A stretch of DNA of 64,000 nucleotides from Antribacter soli (lineage in GTDB: Bacteria; Actinomycetota; Actinomycetes; Actinomycetales; Cellulomonadaceae), in the NCBI RefSeq assembly GCF_021568775.1, contig NZ_JAKGSG010000022.1, forward strand, positions 124,001 through 188,000. Reading direction: 5' to 3'. The notes below the pieces were generated by a model that was not told the DNA's origin, made no database searches, and saw only the letters and a program-made list of their open reading frames with translations. The translations under genes were made by a program, and so were the position numbers. Below, piece after piece: positions 30,293 through 40,109 of the stretch (its first letter is position 1; each line of letters opens with the position of its first letter).

Positions 30293-31095
30293 ACGCTCTC
30301 CCGGTCGCGAAGACCCCGCGTCCAGGCAATGCCCAGGTGGGCAAGAATGCCCAGCGGGTTGCTGTGATCATCCCCGCCAAGGACGAGGCGGAGCGCATCG
30401 CTGCGACGGTGCGCTCGGCTCGGGCCATCCCCCACGTCGACCTCGTGCTGGTCGTGGACGACGGCTCGGAGGACAAGACGCAGCACGTCGCCCGTGACGC
30501 GGGGGCCGTCGTCGTGCGCCACTCGCACAACCGGGGCAAGGCCGCCGCGATGGAGACGGGCGCCGCGGTCGTGGCGATGCGAGATGCCGACGGTCGCCCG
30601 CCCCGCCTCCTGCTCTTCATCGACGGCGACCTCGGCGACACGGCGGTCAACACCGCCCCGCTCGTGCGCCCGGTACGCGAGGGCGTGGCCGACGTCGCGA
30701 TCGCGCTCCTGCCGAAGCAAGCCGGCGCCGGCGGACGCGGCATCGTGGTGGGTGCGGCCCGCCGCGCCATCGAGTCGATGACGGGGTGGAGCCCCACCCA
30801 GCCGTTGTCCGGGATGCGGTGCCTCACGCGAGAGGCGTTCGAGGCGGCCACGCCGCTCGCGCGCGGCTGGGGCGTGGAGACCGGCATGACGATCGACCTG
30901 CTGCGCAGAGGCTACGTCGCCGTCGAGGTGCCTTGTGATCTCAAGCACCGCGCCTCCGCGAACGACCTCAAGGGCCAGATGCACCGTGCGGCCCAGTACC
31001 GCGACGTCATGCTCGCGGTGGGCGCTCGTCGCGCGCGGGCCGCTGTGGACGGCGTTCGGTCGGCGGGGACGGGGACGCAGCCCGTCCGGAGCTGA
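30289..31095 (+). CDS. Family 2 glycosyltransferase
   Basis: 268 residues. The GT-A fold begins at RVAVIIPAKDEAERIAATV and contains VVDDGSEDKTQ and the sugar-nucleotide/metal motif FIDGDLGD near residue 110. The later motif SGMRCLTREAF and LKHRASANDLKGQMHRAAQY resemble dolichol-phosphate mannosyltransferase-like enzymes, which use a lipid-phosphate or polysaccharide acceptor. No C-terminal membrane helix is present. GTG 30289 is used because the conserved region starts soon after and its stop-start overlap with the leader ORF is typical of coupling. It converges with the large duplicated membrane protein gene. Confidence 0.85.
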   Translation: MNALPVAKTPRPGNAQVGKNAQRVAVIIPAKDEAERIAATVRSARAIPHVDLVLVVDDGSEDKTQHVARDAGAVVVRHSHNRGKAAAMETGAAVVAMRDADGRPPRLLLFIDGDLGDTAVNTAPLVRPVREGVADVAIALLPKQAGAGGRGIVVGAARRAIESMTGWSPTQPLSGMRCLTREAFEAATPLARGWGVETGMTIDLLRRGYVAVEVPCDLKHRASANDLKGQMHRAAQYRDVMLAVGARRARAAVDGVRSAGTGTQPVRS

Positions 31096-31121
31096 GGCCG
31101 CGCGTCAGCCTCGGCTCCCGG
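31086..31121. terminator. Possible bidirectional terminator hairpin
   Basis: Imperfect stem ccggagctgaggc (31086-31098) with gcctcggctcccgg (31108-31121), with one bulge and a 9-base loop. It spans the stop codons of the two convergent genes. Confidence 0.35.
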
Positions 31122-34100
31122 TCAGGGCGTCGCTGCCCGACGCCGGTCGCTCGCCCCGGTGCACCACGTCGCCCTCCGCATCGGCGGGGTCCGCCGGGGT
31201 GCGTCCAGGGCCGTCCGTGCCGGCGGAGGCGGCCCGGAGCGCCGTGAGCGTCAGCAGCGGCACGGCCGGAACGAGGGCGATCATGGCGATCCGCACCCCG
31301 AAGTCGTTCACGACGGACCCGAGCGCGGAGAGCACCCAGAGCGCGAGCACGGCGGGCCGCAGCAGCGGCCAGGACGCCTCCGCCCGCGCGAACCAGCCGG
31401 GCGTGACGCGTGAGCGCACGGCGGGCGGCGCGAAGAGCGCGACCGCCACGAGGACGAGGATCAGCACCGTGATCCAGACGGGGACGCCGCCGAGCACCGA
31501 GCGGGCGGCGTAGCCGGCCTTGCGGGCCAGCGTCGCCCACGCCTCGCCGTCGGCGACCTGCCCCACGAACCTGCCGAGGTGCGAGCGCTGCTCCGGCGGC
31601 CGCAGCCAGTCCAGCACGCCGACCGCGGCAACCAGGCCGACCCCGGCCAGGGCGACCGCGAGGAAACGCCCGAGAGTGAGGCGCAGCCCGGACGCCGCCA
31701 GACCGACCACCACGAATGCCGGCACGAGCACGAGCCCGCCACCGAGGTCGGCGCCGAGCGTGGGCCACACGTCGACCGCCAGTGCCACCACCGCGATGGC
31801 CGCGACCGCGCCTGCAGCGAGCCCTCGCCTGCCGCGCACGACGAGCCACTGGGCCACGGCCGCTGCGAGCACCACTGCCGCGACGGCATAGACGGAGAAC
31901 GTCGGATTGCCGAAGCCGTAGAACCGCGCGCCGTACGTGGGGGCCGAACCGAGGGGCGCCGCGCGGTTCAGCGGAGTCCCGATGAGCGCGTCGAGCGTCA
32001 GTACGCCGAACGTCACTCCTGCGACGAGGCCGGGGCCGGCCCAGATCGGCGAGCGCGGGGCGAGGGCGCCGAGACCCGCGACGCAGGCGGTGAGCAACGC
32101 GATCGTGCCCAGCAACGCCCAGCCCGCAGCCGGGAACCGCCACCAGTCGGTGAGGGACGACAGGAAGCCGCCCGCCGACAGGGCGGCGAGGCTCAGCGCG
32201 GAGATCTCGGCGACGCGCCCGGCCCGGCCGCTCGGCGTCCTCCCGCGGCGCCGTGCCACGCGGACGGCAAGCAGGCACGCTGTGGCCAGGGCGAGCCCGG
32301 CGTAGAACGGCGCGTCCACGAGCCAGACGTAGGCCTGCCTGCGGACGTGGTCCCGGGCGGTGAGGTCGGCCAGCTCGTCGGCCGTGGTCATCACGTCCGC
32401 GGGGCGGACCGCCCCGTGGACCAGCGGCGTGTCGTCCACCTCCGTGGGCAGCTCTGCGCCGGCCGCCGCGAGCACGGTCGCCGGGACGTCCTGCACCCGC
32501 ACGACGCCCTCCGTCCGGGTCGCGGTGCTCGTCAGGTACCGCGGCTGGCCCTCCTCGGTGGACGGCGGGCGGACGAGCGTCACCCCGAGGTCCAGCGGCT
32601 CCCCGGGGACGTTCGCGAGGTCGACGAGGAGGATGGTCGTGCGGTCCGGGACCACGTCGAGGACCCGGCGCACCGTCGCGTCCACCGCGGCGACCGCGTC
32701 CTCGCGCACGCTGCCTGCCGCGCCGTCGGGCGTGCCGGCCGCACCGTCGGCCGCGCTGCCGGCGTCCACGACGGTCACGGGGCAGTCGAACGCGCCGGAT
32801 CCCGGCGCGACCGCGGCGTCGAGGTCGAAGTACCGTCCGACCGTCCCGTCCGCCGTGGCGATCGCGACCGCGGCGCCCGGACCCACGGCGGTGGCGCAGC
32901 CGCCGGAGCTCGCCAGGGCGGTGCCCAGCGTGCCGAGACGGGCGGCGAACCCCGAGCCCCGCTGCAGGGCGACGAGGTCGCCCCACCCGTCGACGGACGC
33001 GGGAGCGGTGGCGTCGACGGTGCCTGCTGCCGGGGTGACCGCGAGGTCGGGGCACGACCACCCGTCGCCGACGCGCTCGTCCGTCACCTCGGCGAGCCGG
33101 CCGGCGGAGAGCGTCAGCCAGCCGCCCTCAGGGCAGCGGGCGGCGGCGCCCGTGGGCATCGTGACGCCCGCGGCGTCCGCACCGTCGGTCAGCAACCCGG
33201 CAAGGGTCGGTGCGGCGGACGTCCCCGTCAGGGTGGACGGGCGGACGTCGTCCCAGCGCAGTCCTGCCGTGCCGATGACCACGAGCGGGGCGCCCGCGGC
33301 AGCGACCGGCTCCGCGTCGGCGCCGAGGGCGCGGGACTCCTCGCCCGCGACACCCGTGCCCGAGGCAGCGGGCAGGATCGACGACGCGAGCAGGAGTGCG
33401 ACCAGCAGCCCGCCGCCGAGCGCCGCCACGGTGCCGGGGAGGTTGCCGGGGCGCGGCGCGGGCCGCACGGGGCTGTCCCCGGCGGGACGTGGCACAGGGA
33501 CCGCCACGTGCAGGCTCAGCAGCGCGACGGCGAGCAGCAGCACCACAGCCGCGACCACGACCCCCGAGTCGTTCACGCCGGACCCCACCCCGGCCACCAC
33601 CACGAGGGCGACGACCACGTCTCGCAGCAGGGGACGCTCCCGGTAGCCCCGCTCGATCCGCGGCAGCCGGAAGCGGACCGGGTCGAGGGCAGCCCAGGCG
33701 GCCGCTGCAGCCGCCAGCGTCGCGAGCGCGCCGAGGGGGTTCGCAACTGTGGCCCACGCGCCCGCGGCCTTGCCTGCGATGACGCCCAGCGCGTCACCTT
33801 CGAGGGCGCGCTGCACGAACGTCCCCAGGTGCGACGACGTGCCGGGCGCGAGCCAGTCGGCAACGGCGATCGCGGCGACGACGGCGACGGTGGCTCCGAC
33901 GACGGCGATCACGCTGCGCACCGTGACCCGTACCCGGCCCACACGCAGGCCGAGCACGGCGAACGCCGGCACGAGCGCGAGGATTCCGCCGAGATCGGCA
34001 CCGAACGCGGGACCGCCGTCGACCAGCACGCTGACGACGCCGATCGACGCGACGACCGTGACCGCGAGGCGCCGCCGGCGGACGAGGGAGGCGAGCCCGC

Positions 34101-35709
34101 CCGCGAGGACGAGACCCGCTGTGGCGTACACCGCGAACGTCATGTTGGTGAACCCGTAGAACCGGGCGCCCAGCGCGGGCGACGGCCCGAGGAGCGAGCC
34201 CTGCTGCAGCGTGGTCCCGGTGAGCCCGTCCACCGTGAGGACGAGCCACGTGACCGCCGCCGACGCCGTCGCAACCCTCCAGGGCGAGGCGGGCAGCAGC
34301 CGCGACAACCACCAGGTGACGCCCGCGACGGCGACCGCGCCGAGCGAGACCGAAGCCGTGAGCACGAACGTCGGTGCAGGCCACACCCACCAGCGGGACA
34401 GTGTGGCGAGGCAGGTGGCGACAGGGGCGGACGCCACGAGGAGGCAGGTCGCGAGGAACAGCCGCCGGGCCGCCGGGCTTGCCTCGTGCCCGCCCGGCCG
34501 GCGCGTCCACAGGGCGCCGGCGACCGCCGCGGCCAGGAGCAGCACCAGCGACCCGATGAGCGCCGGCAGCAGCGCTGGGATCGACTGCGACAGGACGTTG
34601 ACGTACTGGCGGTTCTCCACCGTGCGTGCGACGCTCGTGCGGCGTTCCTCACCCCGCTCGAGCGGGTGGCCGTCCAGCACGGTCGGCCGCTGCTCGGGCT
34701 CGGCCTCGGTGCCGGTCCCGGCGAGCGCGCCCGCGGCGTCGGCGAGGGTCGCGGTGACATCGACCAGCTGGACGAAGCCGGTACGGCGGGTGCCCTGCGA
34801 GGACAGCCATCGCTGCTCCGCGTCGCCCGACGTCCAGTCCACGGCCACCTGGAGGCCCTGCTGCGCCACGGGGTCGCCGGCGGTCCCGGCGACGACGACG
34901 CGCGTGCCCTCGGGCAGGATCCGCACGAGCCGCCGGAGCATCTCGTTCACCGTGTCGAGGGCGGCGTGCCGGACCTGGCCGAGGGGGAGCACGCCGGCGT
35001 CGATCACGGTGACGGGGCACGCCGTCAGTGCCGCGGTCGCCTCCGCGTCGTCGAGCCCGTCGAGCGAGGGCAGGTAGCGGCCGACGGCGCCGTCCGACCC
35101 GGCGAGCGCCACACCGGCACCCGGGCCGACGGAGGTGCCGCACTCCCCCGCCGCGGCGAGCAGGTCGCCGAGCGTTCCAGGGGAGCCGGCCGCGGGATCG
35201 GTCGTCGTCGCGGGGCCGGCCGGGTCGGGCTGCTGCACGAACGAGGACCACCCGGCCACGACGGCGGTGCCGGGCACCTGGTCGCCCGCTGCGAGGACCT
35301 CCGGCGCGAGCGTGCACTCGGCGTCGGTGGCCGCCGACGCGACCCGGCGCCCGGCCGAGAGCGTCAGCCACGCGTCCACCGGGCAGGTGACTGCCGCCGC
35401 GGTGCGGACGTTGAGCGAGCCGACGGAGCCGCTGCCGATCATGCGCCAGAGGACCGGGGTCCGGGAGCGGGAGACGTCCGGCCAGCGCAGGCCGCCCACG
35501 CCGACGACGACGACCGGCGCCCCGTAGTCGTCGGTGCCCGGGTCGGCCGTGCTCGCGTCGCCCCGCACCTCCGCCGTCGGCCCGCTCACGACCGTGGTGC
35601 CGGCCGAGCTCGGCGCGAGCGCCGCCGTCGGCCCCGCGACCCCGAGCACGACGGCGGCCACGACCGCCAGGTGGGCCACGACCGTGGCGAGGGGGTTTCG
35701 CGTCAGCAC
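31105..35709 (-). CDS. Large tandem-duplicated membrane protein with two ectodomains, function unknown
   Basis: 1534 residues made of two homologous halves. Each half has an extracellular domain that starts like an alkaline-phosphatase/phosphodiesterase-superfamily fold (VVVVGVGGLRWPDV at about 60, and LVVIGTAGLRWDDV in the second half) and contains a WLTLSAGR motif. Each then has a block of about eight membrane helices with the shared motifs GARFYGF-N-TF-VYA, GADLGG-L-LVPAF and SHLG-FV. The usual catalytic Asp/Thr of the superfamily cannot be seen, so activity is doubtful. The first half begins with an N-terminal membrane helix. Start GTG 35709 is preceded by ggacggg. The gene faces a GT2 gene, so a role in exported polysaccharide or lipid-linked sugar chemistry is possible but unproven. 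Confidence 0.8.
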   Translation of the reverse strand: MLTRNPLATVVAHLAVVAAVVLGVAGPTAALAPSSAGTTVVSGPTAEVRGDASTADPGTDDYGAPVVVVGVGGLRWPDVSRSRTPVLWRMIGSGSVGSLNVRTAAAVTCPVDAWLTLSAGRRVASAATDAECTLAPEVLAAGDQVPGTAVVAGWSSFVQQPDPAGPATTTDPAAGSPGTLGDLLAAAGECGTSVGPGAGVALAGSDGAVGRYLPSLDGLDDAEATAALTACPVTVIDAGVLPLGQVRHAALDTVNEMLRRLVRILPEGTRVVVAGTAGDPVAQQGLQVAVDWTSGDAEQRWLSSQGTRRTGFVQLVDVTATLADAAGALAGTGTEAEPEQRPTVLDGHPLERGEERRTSVARTVENRQYVNVLSQSIPALLPALIGSLVLLLAAAVAGALWTRRPGGHEASPAARRLFLATCLLVASAPVATCLATLSRWWVWPAPTFVLTASVSLGAVAVAGVTWWLSRLLPASPWRVATASAAVTWLVLTVDGLTGTTLQQGSLLGPSPALGARFYGFTNMTFAVYATAGLVLAGGLASLVRRRRLAVTVVASIGVVSVLVDGGPAFGADLGGILALVPAFAVLGLRVGRVRVTVRSVIAVVGATVAVVAAIAVADWLAPGTSSHLGTFVQRALEGDALGVIAGKAAGAWATVANPLGALATLAAAAAAWAALDPVRFRLPRIERGYRERPLLRDVVVALVVVAGVGSGVNDSGVVVAAVVLLLAVALLSLHVAVPVPRPAGDSPVRPAPRPGNLPGTVAALGGGLLVALLLASSILPAASGTGVAGEESRALGADAEPVAAAGAPLVVIGTAGLRWDDVRPSTLTGTSAAPTLAGLLTDGADAAGVTMPTGAAARCPEGGWLTLSAGRLAEVTDERVGDGWSCPDLAVTPAAGTVDATAPASVDGWGDLVALQRGSGFAARLGTLGTALASSGGCATAVGPGAAVAIATADGTVGRYFDLDAAVAPGSGAFDCPVTVVDAGSAADGAAGTPDGAAGSVREDAVAAVDATVRRVLDVVPDRTTILLVDLANVPGEPLDLGVTLVRPPSTEEGQPRYLTSTATRTEGVVRVQDVPATVLAAAGAELPTEVDDTPLVHGAVRPADVMTTADELADLTARDHVRRQAYVWLVDAPFYAGLALATACLLAVRVARRRGRTPSGRAGRVAEISALSLAALSAGGFLSSLTDWWRFPAAGWALLGTIALLTACVAGLGALAPRSPIWAGPGLVAGVTFGVLTLDALIGTPLNRAAPLGSAPTYGARFYGFGNPTFSVYAVAAVVLAAAVAQWLVVRGRRGLAAGAVAAIAVVALAVDVWPTLGADLGGGLVLVPAFVVVGLAASGLRLTLGRFLAVALAGVGLVAAVGVLDWLRPPEQRSHLGRFVGQVADGEAWATLARKAGYAARSVLGGVPVWITVLILVLVAVALFAPPAVRSRVTPGWFARAEASWPLLRPAVLALWVLSALGSVVNDFGVRIAMIALVPAVPLLTLTALRAASAGTDGPGRTPADPADAEGDVVHRGERPASGSDALTGSRG

Positions 35710-35786
35710 CCGTCCAGCGTACGGGCGCCCTCCGACGAAGCCGTGGGAGATCTGTGGACGACCGGGGGCCGGGCGGAAGCGGCCCG

Positions 35787-36887
35787 TCACGGCACGCGGA
35801 CGCGGAGCGCCGCGGGCTGGACCCACGTCTCGAGCTCGACCGCGTTACCCAGCGGATCGCCGTCGACCTGGGCCTGCTCGCCGCCGGCGACGCGGATGCG
35901 CGCGCGGCGGGCCTTGGTGTGGTCGATCCGGCCGAGCTTCTCCGGAAGGTCGTTGCGCACACCGAAGCCCTGCATGACGACCTCGAGCGTGAGCTGGGCC
36001 CAGCCCACCACGCCGCCCCGCGTGTCGATCGCGGCGACGTCGAGGATGCCGTCGTCGACGACGGCGTCGGGCAGGAGCGTGATCCCTCCGGGCAGCAGCC
36101 CGCAGTTGCCGATGATGAAGGAGCGCAGGCGTGCGTCGACGGGCGGGGTGTCGTCGAGCCAGATGCGGGCGCGCATGCGACGGCCGTGCAGGTGCGGCAG
36201 GCCCGCCAGGAAGTATGCGACCCAGCCGACCGCCCTCTTGAGGGTCGCGTCGGCGTCGGCGACCATCGCGGCGTCGAAGCCGAGCCCCGCGATGACGAGG
36301 AAGACGTGCTCGCGGTCGGTGTCGTCGTCAGGCCCGGGGTCGGCGAACTCGGCGATGCGCGCCCAGCCGACGTCGATCGTCCGGGTGCGCCCGCCCGCGA
36401 TCACGTCGAGCGCGTCATTGACCGAGGTCACGGAGATCTGGAGGTTCCGCGCGAGGAGGTTGCCGGTGCCCATCGGCAGGAGGCCCATGGGGACCCGCGT
36501 GCCGACGAGGGCCTCCGCGACGGCCCGCACGGTGCCGTCGCCGCCCGCGGCGACGACCACGTCGGCACCCGCCTCGACGGCCTGCTTGGCGGGACCGGTG
36601 CCCGGGTCCTCGACGGTCGTCTCGTACCAGAGCGGTTCGGCCAGGCCCTGGCGCTCGCAGAACGCGCGCACCGTGGCCTCGAGGTCCCCCATGCCCGCCT
36701 TCGACGGGTTGGCGACGAAGGCCAGGAGCCGCGGCGCGCGCGGGACCGCCTGCACCTGGGTCAGGTGGATCGCGGCAGGCTGCTGCCGCCGCATCCGCGA
36801 CTGCTGGGACCGTGCGCCCAGCGCGACGACGAGTGCCGCGGACGCGATGACGATCGCGGTGATGCCGAGCCACACCTGCCACTCCAT
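35787..36887 (-). CDS. Diacylglycerol kinase family lipid kinase
   Basis: 366 residues. One N-terminal membrane helix (about 2-25) is followed by the DAGK catalytic domain: FVANPSKAG near residue 60, the nucleotide motif AAGGDGTVRAVAEALVGT near 115 and GTGNLLARNL near 145. The C-terminal beta-sandwich includes NCGLLPGG and DGILDVAAID. It phosphorylates diacylglycerol or a related lipid (YegS/DgkB-like). The membrane helix at the front is less common in the family. ATG 36887. It is divergent from serS and follows no obvious operon partner. Confidence 0.9.
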   Translation of the reverse strand: MEWQVWLGITAIVIASAALVVALGARSQQSRMRRQQPAAIHLTQVQAVPRAPRLLAFVANPSKAGMGDLEATVRAFCERQGLAEPLWYETTVEDPGTGPAKQAVEAGADVVVAAGGDGTVRAVAEALVGTRVPMGLLPMGTGNLLARNLQISVTSVNDALDVIAGGRTRTIDVGWARIAEFADPGPDDDTDREHVFLVIAGLGFDAAMVADADATLKRAVGWVAYFLAGLPHLHGRRMRARIWLDDTPPVDARLRSFIIGNCGLLPGGITLLPDAVVDDGILDVAAIDTRGGVVGWAQLTLEVVMQGFGVRNDLPEKLGRIDHTKARRARIRVAGGEQAQVDGDPLGNAVELETWVQPAALRVRVP

Positions 36888-36990
36888 GCCGCAAAGGTAG
36901 ACGCGCCTGACGCGGGTCGCGCACCAGGGTGCCGCCCGCGGCCTGTGGATGACGGGCCGGAGCGGGCCGCGTTCTCGGTAGGCTTCGCGT

Positions 36991-38262
36991 GTGATCGATC
37001 TCCGACTCCTGCGCGACAACCCCGACGTCGTCCGCGCCAGCCAGCTGGCTCGCGGTGACGACCCCGGCCTCGTCGACGCGGTGCTCGACGCCGACGCGCG
37101 CCGCCGCTCCTCCCTCGCCGAGTTCGAGCAGCTGCGCGCGGAGCAGAAGTCCCTGGGCAAGGAGGTCGCCAGGGCGCAGGGCGAGGAGAAGCAGGCCCTG
37201 CTCGCGCGGACGAAGCACATCGCCGAGGAGGTCAAGGCGCGCCAGGCCACGGCCGACGAGGCGGACGCCCAGCTCAAGGAGATCCTCTATTCGATCGCGA
37301 ACGTCATCGCGGGAGCGCCGGTGGGTGGCGAGGAGGACTACGTGGTGCTCCGCGAGGAGGGCACGATCCGCGACTTCGCCGCCGAGGGCTTCACGCCGCG
37401 CGACCACCTGGAGCTCGGCGAGGGCCTCGCGGCGATCGACACGCAGCGCGGCGCGAAGGTCTCGGGCGCTCGGTTCTACTTCCTCACCGGCGTCGGCGCG
37501 CGGCTCGAGCTGGCGCTGCTCAACGCCGCCATGGACCAGGCGATCGCCGAGGGCTTCACCCCCGTCATCACGCCCACCCTGGTCAAGCCGGAGACCATGC
37601 GGGGCACCGGCTTCCTGGGCAAGCACGCGGACGAGATCTACCGCCTCGAGAAGGACGACCTGTACCTGGTCGGCACGTCGGAGGTGGCGCTCGCGGGCTA
37701 CCACGCGGACGAGATCGTCGACCTGACAGCCGGGCCGCTGCGCTACGCCGGCTGGAGCGCCTGCTACCGCCGCGAGGCGGGCTCGGCGGGCCGCGACACG
37801 CGCGGCATCATCCGCGTCCACCAGTTCCACAAGGTCGAGATGTTCAGCTACTGCGCCCCCGAGGAGGCGGAGGCCGAGCACCAGCGCCTCCTCGGCTGGG
37901 AGGAGGCCATGCTGCGCAAGGCCGAGCTGCCCTACCGCGTGATCGACACGGCGGCGGGAGACCTGGGGACGAGCGCCGCCCGCAAGTTCGACTGCGAGGC
38001 GTGGCTGCCCACCCAGCAGCGCTACCTCGAGCTCACGTCGACCTCGAACTGCACCACCTTCCAGGCGCGCCGCCTGGGCGTGCGCGAGCGCACCGCCGAG
38101 GGGTCGACGCGGAACGTGGCGACGCTCAACGGAACGCTCGGCACCACGCGCTGGATCGTTGCCATCCTCGAGAACCACCAGCAGCCTGACGGCTCGGTGC
38201 GGGTCCCCGAGGGCCTGCGCCCCTACCTGGGCGGCCTCGAGGTCCTCGAGCCGGTCAAGTAG
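36991..38262 (+). CDS. serS: Seryl-tRNA synthetase
   Basis: 423 residues, class II aminoacyl-tRNA synthetase. The N-terminal coiled-coil tRNA-binding arm covers about 25-110. Motif 2 is in [14 protein letters not shown] near residue 262, and motif 3 in the C-terminal part ([15 protein letters not shown] near residue 385). It attaches serine to tRNA(Ser) and tRNA(Sec). GTG start at 36991. Two HAD phosphatase genes follow on the same strand, 3 and 115 bases apart from their predecessors. Confidence 0.97.
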   Translation: MIDLRLLRDNPDVVRASQLARGDDPGLVDAVLDADARRRSSLAEFEQLRAEQKSLGKEVARAQGEEKQALLARTKHIAEEVKARQATADEADAQLKEILYSIANVIAGAPVGGEEDYVVLREEGTIRDFAAEGFTPRDHLELGEGLAAIDTQRGAKVSGARFYFLTGVGARLELALLNAAMDQAIAEGFTPVITPTLVKPETMRGTGFLGKHADEIYRLEKDDLYLVGTSEVALAGYHADEIVDLTAGPLRYAGWSACYRREAGSAGRDTRGIIRVHQFHKVEMFSYCAPEEAEAEHQRLLGWEEAMLRKAELPYRVIDTAAGDLGTSAARKFDCEAWLPTQQRYLELTSTSNCTTFQARRLGVRERTAEGSTRNVATLNGTLGTTRWIVAILENHQQPDGSVRVPEGLRPYLGGLEVLEPVK

Positions 38263-38265
38263 CCC

Positions 38266-39090
38266 ATGGATCTCAGCCCCACGGACGGGCAGTGGCTCGT
38301 CGCGCTCGACATCGACGGAACACTCGTGACCTACGACGACGTGCTGTCGGACGCGGCGCGCCACGCCGTGGCCGGCCTCCGGACGGCCGGGCACCATGTC
38401 GTGCTGGCGTCGGGGCGGTCGCTCATCGCGATGCTCCCCGTCGCGGCGGAGCTGGGCATCGACAGCGGTCGGCTCGTCGCCTCGAACGGCGCGGTCACGG
38501 TGCGCCTCGACCCCACGGAACCGGGGGGATACGCGCTCGAGGAGGTCGAGACGTTCGACCCCGAGCCGGCGCTGCGCCTGCTCAAGGAACACCTGCCGAA
38601 CGCCCGGTACGCGGTCGAGGACGTCGGCGTCGGCTTCCGCATGAACGAGCTGTTCCCCGAGGGCGAGCTGAACGGTGAGCACCAGGTCGTGGAGTTCGAG
38701 GAGCTGTGGGCCGGAGAGGTGACGCGCGTCGTCGTCCGCAGCCCCGAAGAGACGAGCGACGACTTCCACCGGCTCGCCGCGCATCTCGGGCTTGAGGACG
38801 TCACGTACGCCGTCGGCTGGTCGGCGTGGATGGACCTCGCGCCGTTCGGCGTCAGCAAGGCGACCGCGCTCGAGAAGGTGCGTGTGGCGCTCGGCGTGGC
38901 GGCGGATCGCACCGTGGCGGTCGGAGACGGGCGCAACGACGTCGAGATGCTCCGCTGGGCGGCGCGCGGCGTCGCCATGGGGCACGCCGACGACGTGGTG
39001 CGCGCCGCGGCGGACGAGGTCACCGGCACGATCGACGAGGACGGCGTGGTGCCGGTCCTGAGGTCGCTCACGCCGCCCGAGGGTCCCTAG
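38266..39090 (+). CDS. HAD superfamily hydrolase, Cof-type (first paralogue)
   Basis: 274 residues. Motif I is LVALDIDGTLVTYDD near residue 14, motif II VLASGRS, and motifs III-IV are ALEKVRVALGV (Lys region) and VGDGRNDVEML near 223. The cap is of the C2b type found in Cof-like sugar-phosphate phosphatases. Likely acts on a phosphorylated metabolite in the cytoplasm; substrate unknown. It starts 3 bases after serS and so is probably co-translated with it. The next gene is a clear paralogue. Confidence 0.92.
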   Translation: MDLSPTDGQWLVALDIDGTLVTYDDVLSDAARHAVAGLRTAGHHVVLASGRSLIAMLPVAAELGIDSGRLVASNGAVTVRLDPTEPGGYALEEVETFDPEPALRLLKEHLPNARYAVEDVGVGFRMNELFPEGELNGEHQVVEFEELWAGEVTRVVVRSPEETSDDFHRLAAHLGLEDVTYAVGWSAWMDLAPFGVSKATALEKVRVALGVAADRTVAVGDGRNDVEMLRWAARGVAMGHADDVVRAAADEVTGTIDEDGVVPVLRSLTPPEGP

Positions 39091-39205
39091 CAACGATCGC
39101 GTCCGATCACCGTCGGCGCTTGGTGCACGTGCAGGCATCCCGGTACGGTGTGACCCTGCTCACTGTGAGCGTGCTGAACGGGGCCCGAGGGACGGAGGCG
39201 CAGCG

Positions 39206-40096
39206 ATGCCGCTCGACCAGGAGTCCGTGGCTCCCGCGTGGCGCAGCGTCGTGCGGATGGCGGCCGCCGTCGTGACAGCGAGCGCTGTGCACGGTTCGCC
39301 GCCCGCCGCGACCGGGCCTGTCCTCGTCGCCCTCGACATCGACGGGACCATCGCGGGCCCCGGAAACACCATCTCGGACGCGACGCTCGACGCCGTCGCC
39401 CAGGTTCGGGCGGCCGGTCACCACGTCGTGCTGGCCTCCGGACGCTCGCTCGTGGGGATCCTGCCGGTCGCGGCGCGACTGGGCCTCACGGACGGCTGGG
39501 TGGTCGCCTCCAACGGCGCCGTGACCGCTCGGCTCGGTGACCACCTCCCCGGCGGCTACGCGCTGGAGGACGTGCGAACGTTCGACGCCGGGCCCGCGAT
39601 GCGCCTGGCGCGAGCGCTGCTGCCGCACGTCAAGCTCGCCGTCGAGGAGATCGGCTGGGGCTACCGCGTGCTGTCGCTCTTCCCGCCGTCCGACGTCAAC
39701 GGCAGGCAGCAGGTCGTCGGCCTGTCGGACCTGTGGACAGCGCCAGTGACCCGTGCGATCGTGCGGGCGCCAGGGGCGGTGCACGCCCTGCTCGAGCCCC
39801 TGCGCCGGATCGGCGTCACCGCAACACCCGCCGCGTCCGACTGGATCGACGTCATCCCGGACCGGCTGAGCAAGGCGATCTCCCTGGAGCGCATCCGCGT
39901 CCGGCTCGGCGTGGCGCGCGAGCACACGGTCGCCGTCGGCGACGGTGTCAACGACCTCGAGATGATGGCCTGGGCGCTGCGGAGCGTCGCGATGGGCCAC
40001 TCGCCCCAGGCCGTGCTCCAGGCGGCGGACGAGGTCACCGGGAGCCTCGCCGACGACGGACTGGTGCCGGTGCTGCGGTCGCTCCTGCCGAGGTAG
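39206..40096 (+). CDS. HAD superfamily hydrolase, Cof-type (second paralogue)
   Basis: 296 residues, homologous over its length to the preceding gene: LVALDIDGTIAGPG near residue 40, VLASGRSLVGILPVAARLGL, SKAISLERIRVRLGV and VGDGVNDLEMM. It has an extra N-terminal stretch of about 38 residues (MPLDQESVAPAWRSVVRMAA) before the catalytic motif. Start ATG 39206 has ggagg at 7 bases. The pair probably arose by tandem duplication and may have diverged in substrate. The last codons are 13 bases from the convergent map gene. Confidence 0.92.
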   Translation: MPLDQESVAPAWRSVVRMAAAVVTASAVHGSPPAATGPVLVALDIDGTIAGPGNTISDATLDAVAQVRAAGHHVVLASGRSLVGILPVAARLGLTDGWVVASNGAVTARLGDHLPGGYALEDVRTFDAGPAMRLARALLPHVKLAVEEIGWGYRVLSLFPPSDVNGRQQVVGLSDLWTAPVTRAIVRAPGAVHALLEPLRRIGVTATPAASDWIDVIPDRLSKAISLERIRVRLGVAREHTVAVGDGVNDLEMMAWALRSVAMGHSPQAVLQAADEVTGSLADDGLVPVLRSLLPR

Positions 40097-40109
40097 AGCG
40101 GAGCGAAGC

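Noticed and set aside
31579-36900. A 1773-codon open frame on the plus strand opposite the duplicated membrane protein
   Set aside because: It is antisense to two genes with clear domains, has only charged low-complexity sequence typical of high-GC shadow frames and no recognisable motif.
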